Shown here piece by piece: positions 44,814 to 54,165 of a stretch of 64,000 nt of DNA; position 1 is the first letter of the stretch; each line of letters opens with the position of its first letter. This DNA is from Polaromonas sp. (GTDB lineage: Bacteria > Pseudomonadota > Gammaproteobacteria > Burkholderiales > Burkholderiaceae_C), in NCBI GenBank assembly GCA_030654695.1, contig JAURWY010000032.1, positions 1 through 64,000 on the forward strand. The letters are read 5' to 3'. The notes under the pieces are model-generated. The model was not told the origin of the DNA. It saw nothing but the letters and a program-made list of their open reading frames with translations, and did not search any database. The position numbers and the translations under genes were made by a program.

Positions 44814-46490
44814 ATGAGTGCCATGGTCAGAGCCTCCCAACTCCTTTATCCGCAGCGTGACGCTGCGGCCATCCGTCCTGCGGCCACCGTGCTGTTGCTT
44901 CGCGACACGCCCGATGGCCTCGAAGTGTTGATGACGCGGCGCTCGTCTACGGCCAGCTTTGCCCCCGGTGCCTATGTCTTTCCGGGCGGCGGCATCGACA
45001 CCGCCGATGCACTCGCGCATGGCCAGTCGACGCGGCGTCACACGCAAAGTGATTTGCACCTGACGCAAGCCATTGCCGCCATCCGCGAAAGCTTCGAAGA
45101 GCTCGGTGTCTTGCTGGCTCGTCATGCCGATGGACGCCACCCGGACACCGCCGACATTGCCACTTTGGATCGCAGTGCGCCGTTTGCAGAACAATGCGCC
45201 GCACGTCAGTTGCAACTGGCGGGCAGCGAGGTGTTTGTGTTGGCACACTGGGTCACCGACCGGGATTTGCCGCGCCGCTTTGACGTGCCTTTTCTAGTGG
45301 CGCGCATGCCGCACGGCCAAACGCCGTTGGCCGACGAAGCCGAGCAGTTTGAACCCAGCTGGGTGCGCCCCGCCGATGCGCTGACAAGGCATGCAGAGGG
45401 CAGCTTCTTCATGGTTTTCCCGACCCTGCGCACGCTGGAACGGCTACAGCATTTCACCGATGTGGAGGCCGTTCTGGAGGCTTGCGCCGTCACTGACGAA
45501 CCCCTTTGGACCTCGTGCCCACGCGCCGGATTTCTGGCCGGCCAAGAGGCGCGCTACATGGAGCATGAATCGGCTTTTGGCGAACTGGCACTGACCAGCC
45601 CAGACGGCCAAATCGTCCACAGCCTCGATTGGCAAACCACGCAGCCGGTGCCGCTGCTGAAAAACTTGATGCGTTTGACCGCGCCCAACCCCGGTGTGAT
45701 GACCGGCCCCGGCACTAACAGTTATCTGGTCGGCGACGTCAACTCGGGCTACATCGCCATTGATCCCGGCCCGGCTGACGCAGATCACTTGGTGCGTTTG
45801 CACGCCGCTGCCGGCGGTGACATCCGCATGATTGTCTGCACGCACTCGCACCCCGACCATTCGCCCGGCGCGCTGCCGCTGCAAACTTTGTGCGAAGCTG
45901 CAGGTCAACCCCAGCCGCCGATCCTCGGCTTGGCCTCCCTGCCCACGGCGCGCGCCGACAGCGCCTTCACGCCCGATCGAGCGCTGGCAAACCATGAGCT
46001 GCTCAAACTCGTATCGACGGGGCCAGAGGGCGACATAACGCACACCCTGAAGGTATTGCACACGCCCGGCCACGCCGCCAACCACCTGTGCCTGGTGCTA
46101 GTCGAAGACGGCTTGCTGTTCAGCGGCGACCACATCCTCAACGGCAGCACCACCATCGTCAACCCGCCCGATGGCAACATGAACGCTTACCTCGATTCGC
46201 TAGACCTGCTCAGCGCCGCCTGCGATGCGCACAACATCGAGTTCATCTTGCCAGCGCACGGCTATGTGTTGGGTGAGGCCAAAGACGCGATCGCCCAGCT
46301 CAAAGCACACCGGCTCAAGCGTGAAGCCAAAGTCCTCGCGGTGATGCAGGCGAATCCGAGCGGCACGCTCGACGACTGGGTGCCGTTGGCCTACGACGAT
46401 GTGCACGAACGCGTTTGGCCGATCGCCAAACGCTCGCTGCTGGCGCATGTGGAGCGCATCCAAACGCTGCTGCCTGAAAAATTAGTGTGA
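44814..46490 (+). CDS. Nudix hydrolase-MBL-fold metallohydrolase fusion
   Basis: A 558-residue two-domain protein. The first 230 residues are Nudix-like: PAATVLLLRDTPDGLEVLMTRRS, then GAYVFPGGGIDTAD and AAIRESFEELGVLLA, which is the REXXEE box. The C-terminal part from about 290 is a metallo-beta-lactamase fold: GVMTGPGTNSYLVG, TCTHSHPDHSPGALPL-type HxHxDH metal motif, HTPGHAANHLCLVL and FSGDHIL, with a C-terminal winged-helix-like end. Such a fusion resembles human-type LACTB2 and RNase-Z-like relatives joined to a nucleotide or CoA pyrophosphatase; the substrate is unknown. Its stop codon lies within the 3' end of rnpB on the opposite strand. Confidence 0.85.
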   Translation: MSAMVRASQLLYPQRDAAAIRPAATVLLLRDTPDGLEVLMTRRSSTASFAPGAYVFPGGGIDTADALAHGQSTRRHTQSDLHLTQAIAAIRESFEELGVLLARHADGRHPDTADIATLDRSAPFAEQCAARQLQLAGSEVFVLAHWVTDRDLPRRFDVPFLVARMPHGQTPLADEAEQFEPSWVRPADALTRHAEGSFFMVFPTLRTLERLQHFTDVEAVLEACAVTDEPLWTSCPRAGFLAGQEARYMEHESAFGELALTSPDGQIVHSLDWQTTQPVPLLKNLMRLTAPNPGVMTGPGTNSYLVGDVNSGYIAIDPGPADADHLVRLHAAAGGDIRMIVCTHSHPDHSPGALPLQTLCEAAGQPQPPILGLASLPTARADSAFTPDRALANHELLKLVSTGPEGDITHTLKVLHTPGHAANHLCLVLVEDGLLFSGDHILNGSTTIVNPPDGNMNAYLDSLDLLSAACDAHNIEFILPAHGYVLGEAKDAIAQLKAHRLKREAKVLAVMQANPSGTLDDWVPLAYDDVHERVWPIAKRSLLAHVERIQTLLPEKLV

Positions 46491-46839
46491 AGCTCGCCGA
46501 TAAGCCGGATTTTGTGCGCCGTGCCAACTTGCCGAAACAAGCTGACGCAGTGTGACCGTCATTAATCTGGGCCGGGAGTCACCCCACCGGCTCAATGCTA
46601 CCTACCCGCCAGCTCTGCGGAACCACATCAACGCTGGCCTACTTGGTATTGCTGCGCGTAGAGATTGCCCGTTTCACCCGGCTTGATGGGTTGCCCCAAC
46701 CAGCCGACTCGTCTCTGTTGCTCTGATCCTCACCTCACGGTGGAGAGGTATTACCTCCTACGCTGTCCTGTGCAGTCCGGACGTTCCTCCAGTGCTTGGT
46801 TTCCCAAATTGCACCAGCGACGGTCTGGCGTGCTTCACG
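46487..46839 (-). ncRNA. rnpB: RNase P RNA
   Basis: The catalytic RNA that matures tRNA 5' ends, bacterial type A. On the minus strand the conserved GAGGAACGTCCGGAC-GCACAGG region lies near the 5' end, CGTAGGAGGTAATACCTC and GAGACGAGTCGGCTGG follow, and the 3' end carries the AATCCGGCTTATC terminus. The ends pair as helix P1: GGCGTGCTTCAC near 46838 with GTGAAGCTCGCC at 46487 (as read on the plus strand), 11 of 12 positions. The predicted 3' end overlaps the last four bases of the convergent Nudix-MBL gene. A short T-rich stretch just beyond P1 may aid termination. Confidence 0.95.
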
Positions 46840-46843
46840 CTGC

Positions 46844-46851
46844 GTATTATC
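46844..46851 (-). promoter_or_regulatory. -10 region of the rnpB promoter
   Basis: On the minus strand TGATAATAC contains overlapping -10 hexamers GATAAT and TAATAC. They lie 5-7 bases before the first base of the P1 helix, so the promoter would start RNase P RNA exactly at its mature end. A -35 match (CTTGCT) at 16 bases upstream is weak. Confidence 0.6.
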
Positions 46852-46935
46852 AACGCAGACTGCGCAGCAAGCGCCGAGGCCAGCGTTTAAAATCCGCGCT
46901 TGATCCGAAAAACGGATCCACAGAAAGACATTCCC

Positions 46936-48606
46936 ATGCTGCGATTAACAGAGCTCAAGCTCCCGCTGGACCACGCCGACGACGCGCTGCCAGCCCTCAT
47001 CCTCAAGACGTTGGGCATCACGCCCGCTGAGCTGATCAGCCACCACATCCACAAACGCAGCTACGACGCGCGCAAGCGCAATTTGCTGCTGGTGTACATC
47101 GCCAACGTCGAGCTCAGCAGCCCCGCGCTGGAAGACAAGCTGCTGGCGCAGTTCGCCGAGCACCCGCACATCAGCCGCGCGCCCGACCTGAGCTATCACC
47201 CGCCCACACACGCTGAGCAAGCCACGCAGACACCGGCGATCCGTCCGGTCGTCATCGGTTTTGGACCCTGCGGGATTTTTGCTGCCCTGCTGCTGGCGCA
47301 AATGGGTTTCAAGCCAATCGTGCTGGAGCGCGGCAAAAAGGTTCGTGAACGCACCCAAGACACCTGGGGACTGTGGCGCAAAAATGTGCTGCACCCAGAG
47401 TCGAATGTGCAGTTTGGTGAAGGCGGCGCCGGTACTTTTTCAGACGGCAAGCTCTGGAGCCAGATCAAAGACCCGCGCCATCTGGGTCGCAAGGTCATGC
47501 TGGAGTTCGTCAAAGCAGGCGCACCAGAAGAAATATTGCTGGTCAGCAAACCGCACATCGGCACCTTCAAGCTGGTCAAAGTGGTCGAGCACATGCGTGA
47601 GCAAATCGAGGCCATGGGCGGCGAGATTCGCTTTCAGCAACGCGTCAGCGACGTCGAGATCGAAGACGGCCCGAACGGCAAACACATTCGCGGCCTGACG
47701 GTTGAAAACCTAGCTGACGGTAGCCGTTACGACTTGCGCGCCGACCACGTGGTGCTGGCGCCAGGCCACAGCGCCCGCGACACCTTTGCCATGCTGCACG
47801 AGCGCGGTGTTTTCATGGAAGCCAAACCGTTTTCGGTGGGCTTTCGCATCGAACATCCGCAGGGTCTGATTGACCGCGCACGCTTGGGCCAACACGCCGG
47901 GCATCCGCTGCTGGGCGCGGCGGACTACAAGCTGGTGCACCACGCCGCCAATGGCCGCTCGGTCTATAGTTTTTGCATGTGTCCAGGCGGTACGGTGGTA
48001 GCCGCGACGTCCGAAGTCGGCCGCGTGGTGACCAACGGCATGAGCCAGTATTCTCGCAACGAGCGCAACGCCAACGCGGGCATCGTGGTCGGTATTGCTC
48101 CGCCTGATTTCGTAGCGGGTGCAGTGCCCGGAGCAGCCGTGCATCCGCTGGCAGGCATCGCTTTTCAGCGGCAACTGGAGTCCACGGCGTACACCTTGGG
48201 CGGTAGCACCTACGAAGCACCGGGCCAGCTAGTCGGTGATTTTTTGGCGGCGCGGCCGTCAACGTCGCTAGGCAGCGTCGAGCCATCGTACAAGCCGGGC
48301 GTGCACCTGACCGACTTGGCCAGCGCCCTGCCCGACTACGCCATCACGGCGATGCGTGAAGCCTTGCCGGTCTTCGGCAAAAAGATCAAAGGTTTTGACA
48401 TGCATGACGCGGTGCTGACGGGGGTTGAGACACGGACGTCGTCACCGCTGCGCATCACGCGGGGCGATGATTTTCAGAGCCTGAACGTCAAGGGCCTGTA
48501 CCCGGCGGGTGAAGGCGCGAGTTATGCAGGTGGCATTTTGTCGGCGGGGGTGGATGGGATTGAAGTGGCTGAGGCTGTGGCTTTGAGTTTGGCTGGGAAG
48601 TTTTGA
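46936..48606 (+). CDS. FAD-dependent oxidoreductase, COG2509 type
   Basis: A 556-residue flavoprotein. An N-terminal 100-residue domain (RLTELKLPLDHADDALPALI, HKRSYDARKRNLLLVYIANV) precedes a Rossmann FAD domain: PVVIGFGPCGIFAALLLAQMG and VLERGKKVRERTQDTWGLW. EGGAGTFSDGKLWSQIKDPR is the hallmark of the COG2509 family, and GLYPAGEGASYAGGILSAGVDGIEVAEAVA closes it. Members are widespread but of unknown substrate. The gene is divergent from rnpB; a small hairpin (gatccg / cggatc, 46902-46918) lies in its 5' leader. It is followed by the twin-hairpin region. Confidence 0.9.
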   Translation: MLRLTELKLPLDHADDALPALILKTLGITPAELISHHIHKRSYDARKRNLLLVYIANVELSSPALEDKLLAQFAEHPHISRAPDLSYHPPTHAEQATQTPAIRPVVIGFGPCGIFAALLLAQMGFKPIVLERGKKVRERTQDTWGLWRKNVLHPESNVQFGEGGAGTFSDGKLWSQIKDPRHLGRKVMLEFVKAGAPEEILLVSKPHIGTFKLVKVVEHMREQIEAMGGEIRFQQRVSDVEIEDGPNGKHIRGLTVENLADGSRYDLRADHVVLAPGHSARDTFAMLHERGVFMEAKPFSVGFRIEHPQGLIDRARLGQHAGHPLLGAADYKLVHHAANGRSVYSFCMCPGGTVVAATSEVGRVVTNGMSQYSRNERNANAGIVVGIAPPDFVAGAVPGAAVHPLAGIAFQRQLESTAYTLGGSTYEAPGQLVGDFLAARPSTSLGSVEPSYKPGVHLTDLASALPDYAITAMREALPVFGKKIKGFDMHDAVLTGVETRTSSPLRITRGDDFQSLNVKGLYPAGEGASYAGGILSAGVDGIEVAEAVALSLAGKF

Positions 48607-48632
48607 CTTGCGTGGGGTTGAGCGGATCGGGC

Positions 48633-48706
48633 GGTGAGGCTGGCTGAGCCCGGCGTCCTCATACCCGAGTACGACAAATCGGCCGCCGGGCTCAGCCAGC
48701 CTCACC
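48633..48706 (+). repeat. Hairpin element A with 28-nt conserved loop
   Basis: A perfect 23-bp inverted repeat (48633-48655 with 48684-48706; arm begins GGTGAGGCTGGCTGAG) encloses a 28-base loop that starts TCCTCATACCCGAGTACG and ends AATCGGC. It starts 27 bases after the FAD oxidoreductase stop. The loop is the reverse complement of that of element B at 27 of 28 positions, although the stems differ. No T run follows, so it is not an ordinary terminator. Confidence 0.85.
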
Positions 48707-48848
48707 TTGTTTGGCTTTTCGCGCTGCGCTGCTGGGGACTTTTTTGTTGCGGCTCTGCATTTCAGCGCCAAGTTTCGCCCCAGCGACGGAAGACTCGTCG
48801 TTGCCAGCTCCCCGCTTTCCAAAACCTAACGAACCACCCCGACCTTGA

Positions 48849-48924
48849 GCATGGGTTGACTCTGGGGCGGCGGCCGATTTGTCGTACTCGGGTTTGAGGA
48901 CGCCGCCCCAGAGTCAACCCATGC
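48849..48924 (-). repeat. Hairpin element B, inverted copy of the 28-nt loop
   Basis: A perfect 24-bp inverted repeat (48849-48872 with 48901-48924; arm begins GCATGGGTTGACTCTGG) encloses a 28-base loop. Read on the minus strand the loop is the same as in element A except one base (TCCTCAAACC instead of TCCTCATACC). Only the five stem bases next to the loop (CGGCG) are shared with element A; the rest of the stem is different but fully self-complementary. The 142 bases between A and B hold a weak 7-bp repeat (gctgggg / ccccagc) and no gene I can support. Confidence 0.85.
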
Positions 48925-48951
48925 CGCTCAAAAACCAAACGCCACACAAAC

Positions 48952-48984
48952 AAAAAAGGCCACCCTGAAGGCAGCCTTTTAAAA
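48952..48984 (-). terminator. Terminator of htpX
   Basis: On the minus strand an AAAAGGC...GCCTTTT stem with TGCC/GGGTG-type inner pairing and a final run of six T residues, 14 bases after the htpX stop codon. Confidence 0.75.
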
Positions 48985-48998
48985 GAGCAAGGAGAAGA

Positions 48999-49883
48999 TC
49001 AGACCTGACCAGCCTGCGCATTCTGCAGCGCCGCAATGCGCTCCTCAATCGGTGGGTGCGAACTGAACAAACGACCGACACCGCCAGCGATGCCCAAGGA
49101 CTGCACAGCCTTCGGCAACTCACCCGGCACCATGCCGCCCAAACGGGCCAGCGCATTGATCATCGGTTGCTTGCGGCCCAGCAATTCAGCCGAACCCGCA
49201 TCAGCGCGAAACTCACGGTGACGTGAGAACCAAGCCACCACTATGGCTGCCGCAAAACCGAGCACGATGTCCAACACGATAGTGCTGACGTAATAACCAA
49301 TGCCCGGGCCGGAATTATTGTCGCTGCCCTTGCGCAAAAAGCTGTCAACCGCGTAGCCAATGACACGGCTCAGGAACACCACAAAGGTGTTCATCACGCC
49401 TTGAATAAGTGTCATCGTGACCATGTCGCCGTTCGCAATGTGGGCGATCTCATGGCCGATCACGGCTTCGATCTCTTCACGCGTCATGCCTTGCAGCAAA
49501 CCGGTCGACACCGCGACCAAGGCGGAGTTTTTAAAAGCACCCGTGGCAAACGCATTCGGCTCACCGTCAAAAATACCGATTTCCGGCATGCGGATACCCG
49601 CGCGGTCTGACAAGCGGCGAACCGTCTCATAGATCCAAGCCTCGTCAGCGTTTTGTGGCTCAGTGATCAAGCGAACGCCGGCGCTCCATTTGGCGACTGG
49701 CTTGCTGATCAACAGCGAAATAATCGCACCGCCAAAACCGATGACCAAGGCAAAGCCGAGCAACATCTTGAGATCTAGCCCGTTCGGTGTCAGGTAGCGG
49801 TTGACGCCCAACAGGTTGGCCACAATGCCCAGCACCACCACCACCGCAAGGTTGGTCATGACAAACAAAAAGATGCGCTTCAT
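48999..49883 (-). CDS. htpX: Membrane-bound zinc protease HtpX
   Basis: A 294-residue M48 metalloprotease that degrades misfolded membrane proteins. Two N-terminal membrane helices ([20 protein letters not shown] and a second around [19 protein letters not shown]) precede the active site [13 protein letters not shown] (HExxH). The third zinc ligand, Glu, lies in [18 protein letters not shown]. Two more hydrophobic segments lie between. It ends with the typical [15 protein letters not shown]. The ATG giving MKRIFLFV was chosen; a longer frame begins with an unsupported extension. Often induced by heat or CpxR; no such site is evident. Confidence 0.95.
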   Translation of the reverse strand: MKRIFLFVMTNLAVVVVLGIVANLLGVNRYLTPNGLDLKMLLGFALVIGFGGAIISLLISKPVAKWSAGVRLITEPQNADEAWIYETVRRLSDRAGIRMPEIGIFDGEPNAFATGAFKNSALVAVSTGLLQGMTREEIEAVIGHEIAHIANGDMVTMTLIQGVMNTFVVFLSRVIGYAVDSFLRKGSDNNSGPGIGYYVSTIVLDIVLGFAAAIVVAWFSRHREFRADAGSAELLGRKQPMINALARLGGMVPGELPKAVQSLGIAGGVGRLFSSHPPIEERIAALQNAQAGQV

Positions 49884-49969
49884 ATCAGTGTTCACTCCGA
49901 AAAGTGTCGTTAGCAATTAATAAATCAACCCACCAAATGGGGTCGTCCTAGGCCAAATCAAGTCGCCCT

Positions 49970-50818
49970 TCAGCGCTTCGCTGGCCGGAAAATATCTGAG
50001 TCATCATAAAAGGAAAAGTTCTCGTTGTCGGCCCACCAACCGGGCACACCCAGCACCTGCAAGGGCGCAAAGGGCTTGCCCGCCAACTTGGCAGCGCTGA
50101 GATCGCTGGCCACCCAGCGATCTAGGCTGCCCGGGCTTTCCAACGCGCCTGGTCCAGACATCTCTGAGATGTCTGGCATGCCCAGGTAAACGTGCGCGGT
50201 GATCGACTTGCGCGGATGGGCTAGTTTTTCCAGCAAGGCGTGGCCAAACAAAACCAGCCGGGCTTCGCGCCACAACGGCCGCAACTCAATGAAAAGACGT
50301 TGCCACTGTCGCGCCAGCAAGGCGTCCCAGAGCGGTTTCGGGGCCATCAGCAAAGCAGAGTTTTCGTCAAATACCGTCAGCGCGTCACGCACCGCACCGC
50401 GCGTGGGCAGCACGCCGCCAACGGCAATTTGTTCCGCTTGAAGGGCGTTCAGCCGGCGCTTGGTCTGTGGGAACTGCAACCAGCACAGACCGTTGAACAG
50501 GTCATGCAGGTTGTCCCGCGTTGGCACTTGGCGGGTCTCGAAAATGAAATGCTCATAGGCTTGACCGGCGGGCAACTCGGATTGAGCCACAAAACGGACG
50601 GGCGCTCGCAACAGAGTGTCTTCAAAAGAACCGCCATCATGAGTGTTCAACGCATTCAAAGCGTTCAATGCACCGACCACCGACTGGCCTGCGTTCAGTT
50701 GCGCCAGCAAGCCGGGCGCTTCAGCCCGCCAAGGGGCCAGCCACGGCTGCTGCCAATCCAGTCCAGCCACTGTGGCGGCCAGCGTGGCGACCGTGTTGCC
50801 ACCCGCCGGCAGGCTCAC
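49970..50818 (-). CDS. DUF3025 family protein
   Basis: A 282-residue protein of the DUF3025 family. Hallmarks are the [21 protein letters not shown] stretch, the [18 protein letters not shown] stretch and the [22 protein letters not shown] segment, ending with [22 protein letters not shown]. No catalytic site is known. A short Asn-Ala-Leu repeat (NALNALNTH) reflects a local DNA repeat. The GTG start overlaps the pyrC stop as GTGA, so the two are cotranscribed. Function unknown; the link with pyrC is only positional. Confidence 0.85.
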   Translation of the reverse strand: MSLPAGGNTVATLAATVAGLDWQQPWLAPWRAEAPGLLAQLNAGQSVVGALNALNALNTHDGGSFEDTLLRAPVRFVAQSELPAGQAYEHFIFETRQVPTRDNLHDLFNGLCWLQFPQTKRRLNALQAEQIAVGGVLPTRGAVRDALTVFDENSALLMAPKPLWDALLARQWQRLFIELRPLWREARLVLFGHALLEKLAHPRKSITAHVYLGMPDISEMSGPGALESPGSLDRWVASDLSAAKLAGKPFAPLQVLGVPGWWADNENFSFYDDSDIFRPAKR

Positions 50819-51870
50819 ACCAGTTGCCAGGCCAGACTTTCACCCGAGCGCAGCGGCTTTAACTCGGCTTCGCCAAAAGCAAAGCTGTCGGGCGGTGTCC
50901 AGCTTTGCTTCTTCAAGGTGATGTGGCCGGTGTTGCGCGGCAATTCATAAAAATCAGGGCCGTTGAAGCTGGCGAAAGCTTCCAGTTTGTTGATCGCGCC
51001 AGCGGCATCAAAAGCCTCGGCGTACAACTCCATGGCCGCATGCGCGGTGTAGCAACCGGCGCAGCCGCTGGCGTGCTCTTTCAGGTGCGCCGGGTGCGGC
51101 GCGCTGTCAGTGCCAAGGAAGAAACGCGGGTTGTCGCTGATCGCCGCTTGCACCAAAGCCAGCCGGTGTGTCTCGCGTTTCAGCACGGGCAGGCAATAGT
51201 AGTGCGGCCGAATGCCGCCGGTGAAGATGGCGTTGCGGTTGTACAGCAAGTGGTGCGCCGTGATGGTGGCCGCCGTGAAACGGTCGGCCTCAGCCACATA
51301 CTGCGCGGCTTCCCGGGTGGTGATGTGCTCAAAGACAATTTTCAGTTCCGGGAAATCACGGCGCAGCGGAATCAATTGCTGGTCAATGAAGACGGCTTCG
51401 CGGTCAAACAGGTCAATATCGGGGCTGGTGACTTCACCGTGCACCAGCAGCAGCAGGCCTTCTTGCTGCATGGCTTCCAGCGTTTTGTAGGTCTTGCGCA
51501 GGTCGGTCACGCCGGCGTCGCTGTTGGTGGTGGCCCCTGCCGGATACAGCTTGAGCGCCACCACACCGGCCGCCTTGGCGCGTTTGATTTCGTCAGGCGG
51601 CAAGTTGTCGGTCAGGTAGAGCGTCATCAGCGGCTCGAACTCCACACCCGAAGGCACCGCCGCTTGAATGCGGCTTTTGTAGGCCAGCGCTTGTGCTGCC
51701 GTGGTCACCGGCGGCCGCAGGTTCGGCATGATGATGGCGCGACCAAACTGGGCCGCCGTGTGCGGCACCACGGTGGCCAGCGCGTCGCCGTCGCGCACGT
51801 GCAAATGCCAGTCGTCCGGGCGGGTGATGGTGAGGATTGTGTTTGTAGCTGAGCTGGAGTCTGTTGTCAT
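50815..51870 (-). CDS. pyrC: Dihydroorotase, class II
   Basis: A 351-residue zinc amidohydrolase of pyrimidine synthesis that cyclises carbamoyl aspartate to dihydroorotate. [16 protein letters not shown] holds the HxH metal ligands, [15 protein letters not shown] the carbamylated bridging Lys, and [16 protein letters not shown] the last Asp ligand and nearby His. The length and C-terminus fit the short, class II (E. coli type) enzymes. It is followed by the coupled DUF3025 gene. Confidence 0.96.
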   Translation of the reverse strand: MTTDSSSATNTILTITRPDDWHLHVRDGDALATVVPHTAAQFGRAIIMPNLRPPVTTAAQALAYKSRIQAAVPSGVEFEPLMTLYLTDNLPPDEIKRAKAAGVVALKLYPAGATTNSDAGVTDLRKTYKTLEAMQQEGLLLLVHGEVTSPDIDLFDREAVFIDQQLIPLRRDFPELKIVFEHITTREAAQYVAEADRFTAATITAHHLLYNRNAIFTGGIRPHYYCLPVLKRETHRLALVQAAISDNPRFFLGTDSAPHPAHLKEHASGCAGCYTAHAAMELYAEAFDAAGAINKLEAFASFNGPDFYELPRNTGHITLKKQSWTPPDSFAFGEAELKPLRSGESLAWQLV

Positions 51871-51894
51871 CCCGCCATTGTCCCAAAAGAACGC

Positions 51895-52632
51895 TCAGTG
51901 CTGCAGGATCTTGTTCAGAAATTCGCGCGTTCGCTCTTGGCGGTTTTCCGGGTGGTTGAAAAATTCGTCTTTGGTGCAGTCTTCCAGAATGCGACCACCA
52001 ACGTCCATGAAAATCACGCGGCTGCCGACTTTGCGCGCAAAGCCCATCTCGTGCGTGACCACCATCATGGTCATGCCTTCTTCGGCCAAGCCCATCATGC
52101 AGTCCAGCACCTCGCCGACCATCTCCGGATCAAGCGCCGAAGTGGGTTCATCAAACAGCATGGCAATCGGGTCCATGCTGAGCGCGCGGGCAATCGCCAC
52201 CCGCTGCTGTTGACCACCGGAGAGCTGGCCCGGAAACTTGTCTTTGTGCGCCATCAGACCGACGCGGTCGAGGTATTTCATGCCCTGAGCCAACGCATCG
52301 CTCTGACTCCGGCCCAGCACCTTGACCTGCGCCAGCGTCAGGTTTTCTGTCACGTTCAGGTGCGGAAACAGTTCAAAGTTCTGGAACACCATGCCGACCC
52401 GGCTGCGCAGTTTGGGCAAATCGGTCTTCGGGTCGTGCACCGCTTGGCCGTCCACATAAATCTCGCCTTTTTGGAAAGGCTCGAGTGCGTTGATGGTCTT
52501 GATCAGAGTCGACTTGCCCGAGCCCGACGGCCCGCAAACCACCACCACTTCACCTTTTTGGATGGTGGTGGTGCAGTTGTTGAGCACCTGCACGGCACCG
52601 TACCATTTGGAGACTTCCTTGAGTTCAATCAT
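51895..52632 (-). CDS. gltL: Amino acid ABC transporter ATP-binding protein (GltL type)
   Basis: A 245-residue ATPase of polar amino acid importers. Walker A is [13 protein letters not shown], the Q-loop region [18 protein letters not shown], signature [15 protein letters not shown], and Walker [16 protein letters not shown]. The [12 protein letters not shown] segment and closest genes suggest the glutamate/aspartate subfamily. It is the last gene of a four-gene unit: binding protein, two permeases, ATPase. It is convergent with nothing; pyrC follows on the same strand 24 bases away, probably separately expressed. Confidence 0.93.
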   Translation of the reverse strand: MIELKEVSKWYGAVQVLNNCTTTIQKGEVVVVCGPSGSGKSTLIKTINALEPFQKGEIYVDGQAVHDPKTDLPKLRSRVGMVFQNFELFPHLNVTENLTLAQVKVLGRSQSDALAQGMKYLDRVGLMAHKDKFPGQLSGGQQQRVAIARALSMDPIAMLFDEPTSALDPEMVGEVLDCMMGLAEEGMTMMVVTHEMGFARKVGSRVIFMDVGGRILEDCTKDEFFNHPENRQERTREFLNKILQH

Positions 52633-52679
52633 CTTGTTCTTTCAGAGCACTTGCTTTTACGCTGTCACTTGGGATCGTC

Positions 52680-53366
52680 TCAACGGACGATGGCAATCTT
52701 GTTTTGTAATTTTTTGACCAGATAAGACAGGCCAAAACAAATCACGAAATACACCACGGCGGCCAATATGTATGCCTCTTCAGGCCGACCGTAAATCTTG
52801 CCTGCGGTGGTCAGGCCTTTGAGCAAGTCGTAGGCGCCAATCGCATAGACCAGCGAGGTGTCCTGAAACAAAATGATGGTCTGCGTCAGCAGCACCGGCA
52901 GCATGTTGCGAAAGGCTTGCGGCAGCACAATCAAGCGCATGTTCTGCGCATAGGTCATGCCCAGCGCCTGCCCGGCATGCACTTGGCCACGCGCGATCGA
53001 CTGAATACCGGCCCGCATGATTTCGCTGAAATACGCCGCCTCAAAAGCCACAAAAGTGATGATGGCCGAAATCTCGGCGCGGTTGTTGGCGCCGCCGGGA
53101 ATCAGGTTGAAAAACCAACTCGGCATGAGCAGGTAAAACCACAAGATCACCATGACCAAGGGCACCGAACGCATGCCATTGACGTAGATCGTGGCTGGGA
53201 CCGTCAGCAGCTTGGTGCCAGACAGCCGCATCAGTGCCAAGACGGTGCCCAGGATGATGCCGCCGATGGTCGAAATCACCGTCAGCTCAATGCTGAAAAT
53301 GAAACCCTTGATGACGAACTTGGAGATGATCTCCCAGCTCAAAAAAGTGAGGTCGAGTCCAAACAT
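52680..53366 (-). CDS. gltK: Amino acid ABC transporter permease (GltK type)
   Basis: A 228-residue inner-membrane permease of the HisMQ family. About five helices are visible; GFIFSIELTVISTIGGIILGTVLALMRLS begins it, and the EAA loop AGQALGMTYAQNMRLIVLPQAFRNMLPVLLTQ contacts the ATPase. The end is SYLVKKLQNKIAIVR. I chose the ATG giving MFGLDLTFLSW; the longer upstream frame overlaps gltJ. One base separates it from the gltJ stop. Confidence 0.93.
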   Translation of the reverse strand: MFGLDLTFLSWEIISKFVIKGFIFSIELTVISTIGGIILGTVLALMRLSGTKLLTVPATIYVNGMRSVPLVMVILWFYLLMPSWFFNLIPGGANNRAEISAIITFVAFEAAYFSEIMRAGIQSIARGQVHAGQALGMTYAQNMRLIVLPQAFRNMLPVLLTQTIILFQDTSLVYAIGAYDLLKGLTTAGKIYGRPEEAYILAAVVYFVICFGLSYLVKKLQNKIAIVR

Positions 53367-53367
53367 C

Positions 53368-54090
53368 TCAGTGTCCTCCGCCGGTGCCACCTGCGACGAT
53401 GTAGCCGGGGATTTGCACCCGTCGCTCGACAAAGGCCATGGCGCGGTTCACCGCAAAAGCAGAAATGGCGTACAGGAAAGTCACCGCCAGATAGACCTCA
53501 ATCCCTCGTGAGGTTTCTTCTTGGGCCTGCATCGCGAACATGGTGAGTTCAGCAATCGACACCGCAAAAGCCACCGATGAATTCTTCAGCAGGTTCATCG
53601 ACTCGCTGGTCAGCGGCGGCAAGATGATTCGAAATGCCATTGGCAAAATAACGTAGCGGTAGGTCTGCGCGGTGGTCAAACCCATCGCCATACCGGCGTA
53701 GCGTTGGCCACGCGGCAAAGCCTGAACGCCCGCCCTGACCTGCTCGGCAATCCGCGCCGAAGTGAAAAACCCGAGCGCAAACACCACCAGCCAAAAGCTC
53801 GGCACCTGCTGCATCACCGGAAAGATCTTCGGCACCACGAAGTACCACAGGAAAATCTGCACCAGCAAAGGGATGTTGCGAAACAACTCGACCCAGACAT
53901 TCGCCAACCGCGACACCCACGGGCTGTTCGGCAAGGTGCGCAAGGTGCCGATGAATCCGCCGAACAGCATCGCCACGACCCATGAGCAAGCAGCCACAGC
54001 CAGCGTCCAGCCCCAGGCGTTGAACATCCACTGAAGGTAGGTACGGCCACTGCCGTCGTCATTCAAAAATACCTGCCAATCCCAGCTCAT
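53368..54090 (-). CDS. gltJ: Amino acid ABC transporter permease (GltJ type)
   Basis: A 240-residue HisMQ-family permease paired with the next gene. The protein starts MSWDWQVFLNDDG, a typical GltJ N-terminus, with WGWTLAVAACSWVVAMLFGGFIGTLRTL as the first helix region. LFRNIPLLVQIFLWYFVVPKIFP follows, and RYAGMAMGLTTAQTYRYVILPMAFRIILPPLT is the EAA loop. It forms a heterodimeric membrane pore with GltK. A stem-loop separates it from the binding protein gene upstream. Confidence 0.93.
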   Translation of the reverse strand: MSWDWQVFLNDDGSGRTYLQWMFNAWGWTLAVAACSWVVAMLFGGFIGTLRTLPNSPWVSRLANVWVELFRNIPLLVQIFLWYFVVPKIFPVMQQVPSFWLVVFALGFFTSARIAEQVRAGVQALPRGQRYAGMAMGLTTAQTYRYVILPMAFRIILPPLTSESMNLLKNSSVAFAVSIAELTMFAMQAQEETSRGIEVYLAVTFLYAISAFAVNRAMAFVERRVQIPGYIVAGGTGGGH

Positions 54091-54165
54091 GGTCGCTCCA
54101 ATCCCAAAAACACACTCACGCTATTCACAATCATCGCCACACTCAAAATTTGAAACCCATAAACA

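Noticed and set aside
48634..48897. Small open frames running through both hairpins
   Set aside because: They exist on both strands because the region is palindromic, have no ribosome site and read the same loop as peptide VLIPEYDKSAA; the structure explains the sequence better than coding does.
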